A program made the translations under genes and the position numbers. Positions 1 to 10,401 of a DNA stretch of 64,000 bases are shown here, piece after piece; positions within the stretch are counted from its first letter, which is position 1; the number at the start of each line of letters is the position of its first letter. Under the pieces are notes generated by a model, which saw only the letters and a list, made by a program, of their open reading frames with translations, searched no databases and was not told the origin of the DNA. The stretch is from Monocercomonoides exilis (taxonomy: Eukaryota > Preaxostyla > Oxymonadida > Polymastigidae): contig LSRY02000025.1 of the NCBI GenBank assembly GCA_001643675.2, positions 374,001 through 438,000 of the forward strand. The letters run 5' to 3'.

Positions 1-1079
1 ATTACTTATTTCTCTAAATTCATGAAATAGCTTTATTCTTTGTGGTTTATCATTTGTGATGGCTGCTGGAATGCTTTACGAGGTAATTTACCTTATTTTA
101 GTTAAAATTTTATATATGTTTTATGTTTGATTGCTTTAGGTTTGGATACGTCCAATTCCAGAAGAAGCCCATCGCTCTTGGGCAAAATATGCTGTATGTG
201 CTCCACGAGGCTCTCCAATGGTTGGACGTTTGTATTGGTGGTGCTATGTTTATCATCTATCAAAATGGTACGAATTGATAGATTCATTCATCATTGTTTT
301 GAAGAAGTCACAGAAAGGATTGACTTTTCTTCATGTTCTTCATCATTCTGGAATGATGATGATGGTTGTTTCGTGGTTCGCTGCGAATTTCAATACAGTC
401 TGGTTCCCATGCGCTTTTAATTCAATTGTCCACGTTGTCATGTATTTGTATTACGGAATGTCATCTCTTGGGCACAGGTATGAAAATGCTTCAAATTCAC
501 ATTCAATATGATTAATTGCCTTTTTTTTTAAATCTCTTTTCATCATGTTAAGATGGCGCCTTCGTCACTACATTACAACATTCCAACTTGTGCAATTCTC
601 TTCTGGAGCTGTTTACTTTGCGTTATATATTCCTGGTCGGTTATTCTTCGGTACAGATTGCTCAGGCAATTTGTTTATAATGAGCATTGGATGTCTTGTC
701 GATCTCTACTTCTTCTATCTGTTTTATGATTTTTATCAAACGGAATATAAGCTTAAGAAAAAACTCGCTTCACAGGCAGGTTTGTACCTCTTTTCTTCAT
801 TTTTCTTTCTCTCGATAATCTTTTGTTATCAATCACAAAATTTGAAAATATATTTAAAAAATATTTTTTTGAATTTCCATTTCAAAAATTGTTATTTACT
901 ATTCATTATTTGTTGTTTTGCTGTTTCTTCAATATTTATTTATTTAATTTTAACAAAAAATAGCCGCAAGACAAGCTGCTAGCCTGGCTGAGCAAGGACA
1001 AGCTTCCCCTGTTCCACCATCACCAAGCGTATTTGCTTCACCGCTTATGTCTCCTTCTCCTCACATCGCACCAATGTAA
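1..1079 (+). CDS. ELO-family fatty-acid elongase (3-ketoacyl-CoA synthase), 5'-partial
   Basis: Catalyses the condensation step of very-long-chain fatty-acid elongation in the ER membrane. Visible exons are about 31-82, 140-477, 553-779 and 964-1079; the introns begin GTAATT, GTATGA and GTTTGT, end in AG, and all join in phase. The diagnostic ELO block is present: KWYELIDSFIIVLKK, then TFLHVLHHS with the catalytic HxxHH box at 332-346, followed by the hydrophobic NTVWFPCAFNSIVHVVMY segment and the YITTFQLVQF helix. The exon ending at 82 encodes a membrane-like stretch (FILCGLSFVMAAGMLYE), so at least one upstream exon lies outside the window. The C-terminus is a short Ser/Pro-rich tail ending in PHIAPM and TAA. 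Family assignment is firm; the chain-length preference of the enzyme cannot be read. Confidence 0.9.
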
Positions 1080-1398
1080 TTCTTAAAAAATTTTTTACAA
1101 TTATATCCTTAAAACGCAGTTAAGGCTTATTGTTATTTTAAAAAGTTTTGTCATCCGCTAACTGTCATTTGTTTCTGGGAATTTTTGTATTTATTGTATT
1201 TCATATCGTTTTTAATTAATAACTCGAAAAATCAATTCAGTTGTTAAAAGAATTCATAATTTTTGATTATTTTTATTTTGTTATGGACATGATCATTAAT
1301 TATCATTGTTTTTTGGCATTTCATGGGTATATATTGAAATTACACATTTCATTAATTTCTTAATTGATTTGCCACTATTTTTTCACATTTTTATGCAG

Positions 1399-3580
1399 CA
1401 TTTCATTACCATTGGTGCAAAATTCCTTTGTCAAATACTTTTTCATCGTTTTCTCAAACCACAGTTGTTGCAAATGATATTTTGTTTGTATATTTTAAAG
1501 TGTTTCATTTTACATATTTTTGTCACAAAACATCTTTTGAAGGCTGTCTTTTGGAGGAAATGGTTCAAATGCCAACACTATAAAAACTGTGAATTTAGGT
1601 TGAGACAATTTTTAAAGACCTTCTTTTATCATTTAATAATGCATAACCATTACATTTGATGACTTTTATTTGGGTTTTTCTTTGGATAGATCCTCACTTT
1701 ACAATTGCTGATAAACGACAGACAATCTTAACAAACTGTAAGATTCCAGGGCGATATGGTCACACAGCCGTAGAGTACAATGGGAAAATGTGGATCTTTG
1801 GTGGTGTTTTAACAGAAACAGGGGTAATAATTAATGAATTAATTGTTGTTGGCTGCTCATCTTTGGAGTGGCAGATAATTAATTCTGATGGCGAGATTCC
1901 TTCACCGAGGATAGGCCATAGCGCAGTGGTCATTGATGGAGAAATGTTTGTAATTATTTGTAGTTAGGTCAAATCTTCATTTTTTACTCATTTGAATTCA
2001 AACAATTATGCTATCAATTACGATAACTTCAATTCTCTTGTAAATTACTTCTTTAAAAACAAATTCAGGATTATTTATGGAGGTCTTACAAACAACCCAA
2101 CAGATCCAAGCGCATTGATGGTGTCGAATGAATGCTATTCCTTCAATTTTCGCACACTTCAATGGAAGCAGGTTCTTCTTCTCAACGATGCTTCTCCCAG
2201 CCGCTGCCTCCACAGCTGCATAGCAGACGGCAGAAAGCTTGTAATCTTAGGTGGAATTACCAGCAGAGAAAACAGCACTCAGATTCCAGTGGAAACTGAG
2301 CAGCCTTCATTTCTTCTTCAGTCTGAGGAAGAAGAAGAAGCAATTAAAGAAAGCAAAGATGATATTCAAATACAAAACACAAGGGAAAACAACACACAGA
2401 GAAATCAAAGCAGAATGTCGTATCTTCTGACAAATGACTTACTAATAGTCGATTTGGAGAGTGGGGTGTGGTCAAAACCAGATGTGCAGAATGGAAGCAG
2501 AGCAGAGAGGAGGAAGCCGAGGCTGATGACAACTGTACGCTCTTTTGAATCAACTTCTTCTTCTTCTTCTTCTTCTTCTCATTCTCCTTCTCCTCCTTCA
2601 TCAAACTTGTCTCGCTCTTCTGGTTCTTTCTCTTTCATCTCCACAAACGGCATCACTCCATCCGACAAGCCACCACCTCCTCCTCTTGCTCCTTCTGCGA
2701 ATTCTCTTCACAGTCCTTCTTCTTCTTTCTCTTCATCATCATCCTCTTCTTCTTCCTCCTCCTCCTCCTCTTCTTCTTCCCCCTCATCCTCTTCTTCTCT
2801 TCTCTCACCTCCTCCATTGTGTGCCCATTCCGCTGTGATGTCGCCTGTATCGCATCGAATGTTTGTGTGTGGTGGTTGGACAGCTCATTCTGCTTATCAG
2901 CACTTTGTGAGGAGGAAAGAGAAGGAGATGAAAGAGAGGAAAGAGGAGAAGGAAGAAGAAGGGAGAGGAGGAGGAGGAAGCAGAGGAGAAGGGAATAATT
3001 ATGAAGATTGGAGAGGAGAAAGAGAAAGAGAAAGAGAAAGAGAAAGAGAAGGAAGAAGAATCTCTTCGCGAGAAAAGGGGAGAGAACAAGAGCTGAAGAT
3101 GTGGTGTTTGGATTTAGACCATTTCAAATGGATTCGCTTGCCAGTTGAAACAATTGGAGATTGTGAGCAAATTGTAGAAGTGCCAAAGAATGGAATGCTT
3201 GCTGGTGTGAATGCAACTTCTGCTTCTGCTTCTTCTCCTTCTTCTCCCTCTCCCTCTTCAAACTCATCATCATCATCATCATCCACTTCTTCTTTTTCTC
3301 CTTCCTCTTCTTCTTCAGGTTCATCTCCTTCCTCTTCAACTTCTTCCTCCTCTTCCTCTTCCTCTTCCTCTTCTTCTTTATCTTCCCGCTCTCTTTTCGT
3401 TCCCTCTCGTTTTCTTCATTCAGCCACTTGCCAAGTGATTGAAGATGCAATTTCATCAACTCCATTGAGTTCTCCTTTCCCTCTGCTTTATGCTGATTCT
3501 TCGTTGCCTTCTGCTCTTGCTGCTCTTTCTGGTTTGTTTGAAGGAAGAAAAGTGAGAGTTAAATTTTTAGTTTGGTTTTC

Positions 3581-3619
<39 letters not shown>

Positions 3620-5459
3620 TTTGTGAATGTATTGAGAAGCATTTATTCAAATAACATTACTTTTTCTTGTAATTTCTTTTTTTATGTTGCAATACCATTT
3701 ATTTTGCATTCTTCTTTTTTTCTTTTTTTGAAAAATTCATTATTCTTTCTCTTTCTCTTTCTCCTTCTCTTTCTCCTTCTCCTTCTCCTTCTCTTTCTCT
3801 TTCTCCTTCTCCTTCTCCTTCTCTTTCTCTTTCTCTTTTCTCTTTCTCTTTCTCTTTCTCTTTTCTCTCTCTCTCTCTCTTTCCAGGTGCATCGATGTCT
3901 CCAATGAGCAAAGCTATTCTTCTTCGAAAGGAAGGGAATCGAATAAGATCAGCTGTGCCAAAACGAATTTATCTTTCAAAAGAAGAAGACGAATGGGAAA
4001 AGAAGATGAAGAAGATGAAGAAAGTGAGAAGATGGAGAGAGAGAAAGAAAGAAGAGGGAAAGGAAATGAAAATTGAAGGAAATAAAATGGAGGAGGAAGA
4101 AAATATTGAGAAGTTGTGGTTTTGTGAAGAAGAAGAAGAAGAAGAAGAAGACGAGGAAGATAATTTCAATAACATACAAACACACTTCAACCAAAAAGGA
4201 TTAATGCAACTGTCAAAATCTTCCTCTTCTTCCATTTCTTCCTCTTCCTCTTCTTCTCCTCTCCTCTGTTATTCTCATCACCCTCCTCATTATGGCCGCC
4301 CCTTCTTCCGCATGATCATTTCTGGTGGGATTTCTCCTTCTTCTCTGCCTTTTGATTTCGATGCTTCATTTAACCCTTCTTTTAATTCATCAAATTCATT
4401 GAATTCTTCTTCTTTTCCTTCTCCTTCCTCTTCTCCTTCCTCCTCCTCTTCTTCCTCCTCCTCCTCTTCTTCTTCCTCCTCCTGTTCTTCTTCCTCCTCC
4501 TCTTCTTCTTCTCCCCTCTTCTCTTCTCCTCTCCCCATCCTCTCTGATATTTGGGTGCTGGAAGAAATTTGTGATCCGCCTCTTCCTGCAAAAAAGGACA
4601 CCCCAAATGAAATCTTCGAATTGATCAATGCAATCACCAGAGGAGGAGGAAGCAACCTGAAACGAAAGGATTCTCATTCTTCTGCTTCTTCTTCTTCGAA
4701 ATCATCATCATCATCTGCTTCTTCAAATTCTTCTTCTTCTTCTTCAACGAAGACGTTAAAACCTCCTTCTCCTCCTTCTGCTTCTTCTGTCCCTCCTCCT
4801 CTTGTCCATACACGTAGCTTGCCTTTCATTCACTCTTCTTCCTCTTCCTCTTCCTCTCCTTCTTTTTCTTCTTCTCGTCTTTCAAAGAAATACACGGAAC
4901 CAATCATTCCATCTTCACCAAGCTCTTCTTCATCCACCTTCACTTCAAAACTCCAACACAATACATCTTATCCTTCTTCATTCTCTTCTTCTTCCTCTTC
5001 TCTTTCTTCCTTTTCTTCCTCTTCTCTTTCTTTTTCATCTTCCTTTTCTTCTTCTTCTTCTTCTTCTTCTTCTTCATTTCACCTCTTCTCCTCTCCACCT
5101 CCTCCATCTGTCACATACCCCACAGGACTCTTCCGCATTTCTCCTCAAAAGGAGTCCCTGGATGAATTAAAAGCCAAACTGAAGAAGAAAGAAAGCGCAG
5201 ATTTGAGCGCCTACCCTCTCCATGTGCTGGCAAGTGTGCTGAAGGCGCTGCTGAGAGAAGTTTATGCTCCTTTGATCCCTTCTGGACTGACAAATGCATT
5301 TGTGGCGTGTTTGCATTCGATTTCTCCTTCACAGGCGATGAGGCTGGTTGTGAACTCACTCACGAGTGAGGTGTTTGACATGGTGAGGAACGTGCTGGCG
5401 CTGATGAAGAAGGTTTGGGAAGGAAAAAGAAATAATAATAATAATAATAATGAATGAAT

Positions 5460-5512
<53 letters not shown>

Positions 5513-7682
5513 AGAAAAGAGAGAAAGAAGAATGAGAGAAATGGATGAAATTTTTTTTTTTTATAAAACTATTTTTGCTATTTGGGTTGGAATTGTACAC
5601 GAATGAATAGAAACAGGTTGTATTTTGAACATCTTTAGAATATTTCAATTAGAAAATAATCATCATTTTTGCATTAAAAATTTAACATCTTCTTTCTCTT
5701 TCATTCTTTTTCTTTCCCCTTTCCCCTTTCCCCCTTTCTCCCTTTCTCTTCAGGTCTCTCTCCACCCCTCCACGCAGATGACAGCCAAAAACCTCTCCAT
5801 CATCCTCACCCCTGCTTTCTTCCCCGAATTCACTGCAAAGGACAGCCCAGCCCGTTCTTCTCTGTTTGCCATGGCTTCTTTAATGTCCACTGCGAATCCC
5901 ATGTTTGCGTGTGTGGAGCAGCTCATCCTCGACTTCGACGCTATTTTTGTGCCATTTTGCAGGTCAGCTCCTTGTCCGTATGTGGCGGTGGCGGTGGCGT
6001 TGCACGATAATTTGATTGAGGAGGAAGAAGAGGAAGAGGAGGAAGAAGAAGAGGAGAGAGAGAATGAGGAGGGAGAAGAAGGAGAGGAAGGCATGGAAAG
6101 AGAAGGAGAAGGAGGAGAAGGAGAAAGAAGCAAAAATCAACATCAAAGAAGAGGAAGAAAAAATAGAAGTGATTCTTTAGTGATAGATGACGAAATCCCC
6201 GGAGAGGAGCCACTGCCTCGTAACTTCTACGGCAAGACACATTTGCCCATCTCTTCTCAGAGCGACACAGGAAACCAAGTGAAAGAGCTGTCGTTTGCCT
6301 CGCAAAGCATCGCATTTGTGTACTGCTTCGATTTCCTGGCGGAAGGGTGGATGCTGGCAGAGATCAACGGCCATGTTGGCATTGTCCCCACGAACTACTT
6401 TGAGATTCTGGTGCGAAGACAGTTTCCTCCTCCTTTTGATTCCTTGTGGCTTTTTGAGCAGTTCTGGGCGAGAGGGACGGCGTTGAGGGTGATTGAGGGT
6501 CTGGATGGAGCAGTTCCTGTGAAGAGGTGGGCAGTTATGAAGAGGTGTGAGCAGGAAGAGGCGATGAGGGTGTGGAGGCTGAGGGAGGAGTGGATGAGAG
6601 GCGTGTTGAAAGAGCAGAAGAGGGGAGAAGGAAGAGAAGGAGATGATAAAGAGAAGGGAGGAGAAGAGGAAGAAGAAGAGGTTGATGATATAGAAGTTTT
6701 GAATGCGTTGTGTCGATATGGATGGAGGAGGTTTATTGAAGATGTGGTGATTGAGAAGAAGCTGAGGAGTTATGCAAAGGGAGGAAAAGAAGAGAAAGAA
6801 GGAGAAAAAGGAGGAGAAGAAGAAAAACAACAACAAGAAGAAGAAACAAAAGAAACAACCTCAAAAGAATCATCATTGAATGAACTTAACTCAAAATACA
6901 CAAAAAACAAAGGCTTTGGTTTGATCCAGTTGTGTTTGGAGAGCCAGACACAGGAGATGTATGAGACAGAGCTTGTTTCATACCCTCTCCCTCCTCCTTC
7001 TCAGAAACATGGCAGTCTGCCTCATAGTGTAACCGAAGGTAAGTTTGGTGATAATTCTTCTTCTTCTTCTTCTTCTTCAAATCTTTCCTCCTCTTCTCTT
7101 TCTTCTCTTTCTTCTTCTTCCCCCACAAAGCTTTCCTCAGATCTCTCCTTCTCTTCCTCATCCAAAACATTAGGCTTATCAAAGCCCTCTTCTCTTTCTC
7201 TGCCTCAACCGCTCGGCTTTGGCATCGATGAGAACATTTCAATGAGCGAATCAATGAAGAAAAGACCAAAACACTACAGCGGTGCTCCAATCACTCCTTT
7301 GCTTATCAATTCTTCTTCTTCCTCTTTTTCCTCCTCTTCTCCTCTTCCTTCTCCTTCTGGATCATCTCTGAGTCAATTCCAGACTTCTTTCTCTTTCTCT
7401 TCTTTATCTGACAAAACAGACAAGCAAGCTGATCAATCTAACCCTGCCCCTTCTCCTCCTCCTTCTCTTCCTCCTTCTCTCCCTCCTTCTCATCTTCCTC
7501 TTTCTCTTTCTCTCCCTCTTCCCTCTCAACTTCCTCCTCCAATGACTCCCAACTCTTCATCAAACTATCTTTTGAGCTCGCAAAATCCCTTCACCTCTCC
7601 TTCTGTTGCATCAACAACGATGCCTTCTGGTTCTCCTCCTCTTCATCATCATCATCTGATATCTTCTTCTTCCTCTTCTTCC

Positions 7683-7714
<32 letters not shown>

Positions 7715-8630
7715 CTCTTCTTCTCATTCTGATGGCAGTGCACTGATGCGCTTAGTCTTTTCTCGATTGGAAAAGTTGGAGAATGAAGTGAAAGCAGCGA
7801 AAGAAGAAGGAAACGAAAGAGAAAGACGGCTGCAGGAGCAGATTTTGCTGGAAAGAGAAGAGAGAAAAAGAGAAAGAGACGAGAACGAAAGGATGAGGAT
7901 GGAGATGGAGATGATGAAGGTGCAGCTGGAGATGCTGAGTGTGATGATTGAAGGTTCTCAACAACAACAACAACAGCAAGCTCATAATCAGATGTTATCT
8001 TCTTTCTCTTCTCCTTCTAATACTTCTTCTTCTCCTTCTTCCTCTTCTTCTTCTTCTTTTGTTCCATCTTCTTCTTCTTCGATTTGTGCTTCTCCTCTTC
8101 CTTCCTCCTCTTCCTCCTCCTCTTCTTCTTCCTCTTCTTCAGACCACACAAAAAGGAGAGATTCCATTGATTCAATCTGTTCTGACACATCTTCCTCAGC
8201 CGAATGGGTCGATGTGCAAGAGCAGAATGCAAACAGCCTTTCTCCTTCTGACTCACCCCTTTCTTCTCCATCTTTCGTGTCTGCTCAATCGACTTTTACA
8301 AAAGGATATTCAGATGCGAATAATTGCGATAATAATAATGATAATAATAATGATGGTGATGATGTTATTGTTATTAGTGCTGCTAATGTTGTTTCTTCTT
8401 CTTCTTCTTCTTTTTCTTCTCTTCCTCTTCCTCTTCCTTCTTCTCTTCCTCCATCTTCTCATTCATCCTCTTCTTCTGATCAAAATACAACTCAGATGAT
8501 TTCATCATCATCATCATCATCTTCATCTTCTTCTTCTTCTGGTGTTCCACATGCTATTTTGCCTAAACCTTCTCGCCCTCCACCTCCTCCGCCAAGCCTT
8601 GTTGATGCTGTTCCTGCAATTCGACGTTGA
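1399..8630 (+). CDS. Multidomain kelch - RhoGAP - SH3 - coiled-coil protein
   Basis: Six exons, 1399-1483, 1543-1598, 1690-1945, 2069-3531, 3887-5412 and 5754-8630, all join in frame to about 2087 residues; four introns start GTTTGT/GTTTGG. The true 5' end probably lies in 1080-1398 and was not resolved. Kelch blades are seen as LSFGGNGSNANTIKTVNLD, MWIFGG, IIYGGL, LVILGG, MFVCGGW and MIISGG, separated by huge Ser-rich and charged inserts. RhoGAP follows (about 5125-5960): GLFRIS carries the arginine finger, then VLASVLKALLREV, and across the last intron STQMTAKNLSIILTPAFF. An SH3-like module (about 6265-6405) has ELSF, GWMLAEINGHVGIVPTNYF. A charged coiled coil covers about 7740-7960; the end is proline-rich. 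It is likely a GTPase-activating scaffold for Rho-type GTPases. Domains are seen directly; substrate and partner are unknown. Confidence 0.85.
3577..3623. repeat. (TTTA)n microsatellite within an intron
   Basis: A run of TTTA units lies near the 5' side of the 355-bp intron 3532-3886 of the kelch-RhoGAP gene. The rest of that intron (about 3740-3880) is a CTTCTC/CTTTCT polypyrimidine tract leading straight to the CAG acceptor at 3884-3886, so this large tract probably doubles as the splicing polypyrimidine signal. Confidence 0.85.
5460..5516. repeat. (GAAA)n/(GA)n microsatellite within an intron
   Basis: About ten GAAA units followed by GA units lie in the intron 5413-5753 that splits the RhoGAP domain. 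The purine run sits just after a short AAT run. It has no coding role. Confidence 0.85.
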
Positions 8631-9230
8631 AAAAAGAAGAATTAATAAATATTATCTTTAAACTTTTTATAATTTTTATTATTTTTGATATTTTTATTTA
8701 TTTTTCCTTTCTTTGATGTTAAATCTATTTCATTATTCATTTTTTAAAGAAAAATAAAAAAAAAAAAAATAAAAAATATTGTTTTGTTTTTGTATTTTGG
8801 TTTCTTTTTTATTGCTGTTTGTCGAGTTCAATGATTTGTTTTGTTTTTCATGTTGATATGTACACTTCACAATTTCAAATGGCAATTATTCTTTTTTTTT
8901 GGGAATATCTTTTTCAAATTTTAATTTTGCTGTAAGAGTTGTTTTTGGTAATTGAAACAAATAATTCCTAAAAACAATACTTCTGTTTGATTGAAAAACT
9001 CTATGATAAGGTGAGCATTTTGTTTTATTTAACGGAAATTTTTGAAAAAAATGTTTGAATGAATATTTATTTTTCATTCCTAAAAGAAAAAATATTTTTT
9101 CCTATCTGTTTCATGAGAACGAATTTGCATGAATGTCCAATGCGCAAGTTGGAATAATTTGAAAAATTTTTCTTTTCAAAATTTGATGAACAATATTTCA
9201 TTTCTGATTTGAAAAATAATTTCGTTTTTC
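8631..9230. other. AT-rich intergenic stretch without a gene
   Basis: Follows the TGA of the kelch-RhoGAP gene. There are A- and T-runs and no reading frame with protein-like composition. It ends at the left duplication (CGTTTTTC, 9223-9230) of the neighbouring MITE. Confidence 0.7.
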
Positions 9231-9711
9231 GGCAAAGGGCTACTTTAAGGGTACCTAAAAAATTTTAAATTAGCTTTATGAAAAGGCTAAATGTTTCCAA
9301 TTGAACTTTCATCAACACTCTTTGGTGTTGACGATATGTTTTATTAATCATCGAACTTTTTTAGGGTTTTCGTTCTCAAAAACAACTGACCCCTAATTGA
9401 AATTTTGAATTTCTTTTTTGAAAAGTTAATTAAATAACAAAAAAAAGACATTTTTAGGTTTATAAATTTGAATATTTGTGCTATTTGCAATTGTTAGGGT
9501 TGATAATAACTCGATTCAAGCACTGATATGAAGTTTGAAAAAAGTCTCGTAAAACTTAATATTTGAATAAAAAAACATTCAATCATTTTCAGTTTTGATC
9601 AATTGATTATTATAAACCTAATATACTTTTAATATCTCTCCATTGCATTTTTTAGCTATTTATTCATGGATTTAATGAAAAAATCAGGTACCCTTAAAGT
9701 AGCATCTTGCC
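9231..9711. mobile_element. 481-bp non-autonomous DNA transposon (MITE) with 8-bp target duplication
   Basis: Terminal inverted repeats of about 26 bp match at 23 positions. An 18-bp exact core, GCTACTTTAAGGGTACCT at 9239-9256, recurs as its reverse complement at 9686-9703, and both outer ends begin GGCAA. The element is flanked on both sides by CGTTTTTC (9223-9230 and 9712-9719). No transposase is inside. An 8-bp duplication is typical of hAT-type and Merlin-type elements; both transposase types occur in this window, but these ends do not match the hAT element next door, so the mobilising enzyme is open. Confidence 0.85.
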
Positions 9712-9967
9712 CGTTTTTCATTTATAAGAGTCGTCGAATTTCAAATTTTTTATTGACTGATCTTTCATTAGAAAATATTTATTGTTATTATCAACATTCA
9801 ATGAAAACATTTTTATGTTCATTTTTTGTTGAAGTTTATTCCTCTTCATTTAAGCCTTTGCGACATACAGACTCTGTCAAACGGAAACGACAATTTGACC
9901 GACAATGAATTTCAAAACTCTTTTCAGAATCATTAATTTGGAAAATTTGAAAAATTGGATAACATTT

Positions 9968-10223
9968 GGGTGATTATTTTTGAAATCATATCTTTTTTCG
10001 GGGTGTTGAATTTTCAAATATTGTTTGTCATTGGGAAGAGATTTTGAATTCAAATGTCAAATTCATTACAACTGTTTCAAAAACAAATGTTTTTGCTGAA
10101 ATAAAGATGAAAATGTCTCAAACATACCATTTCACTTTTTTTGTGTTCATTTATTAATATAAAAGGGAAATTTATAAACCGAAAATTATGAATGGAAAAA
10201 TATGATTTCAAAAATAATCACCC
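9968..10223. mobile_element. MITE family A, copy 1, nested inside the hAT element
   Basis: A 256-bp element starting GGGTGATTATTTTTGAAAT and ending with its reverse complement; the perfect inverted repeat is 24 bp. It is flanked by ATTT on each side, which because it is not palindromic reads as a genuine 4-bp target duplication. It lies between the hAT left end and the first transposase exon, so it jumped into the hAT element later. A second copy lies at 38384-38639. Confidence 0.88.
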
Positions 10224-10401
10224 ATTTTAATTCAAAAAATTTTTTAGCTCTATTTTATTTTATGAATGACTTAAATGAATAATAAAACATGAAAATGCAA
10301 AAATATTGTTTTATTGACGAATCGACAGTTCTTTTCGACTTGATCATGTCTAGATCAGTCTGTCTGTTGAGATCAGTCGGTTTGTCGAGATCATTTGAAA
10401 A

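Noticed and set aside
2344-5360. Many long antisense frames rich in Leu, Phe, Lys or Glu
   Set aside because: They are mirror readings of poly-Ser and charged repeats of the kelch-RhoGAP gene and vanish outside the repeats.
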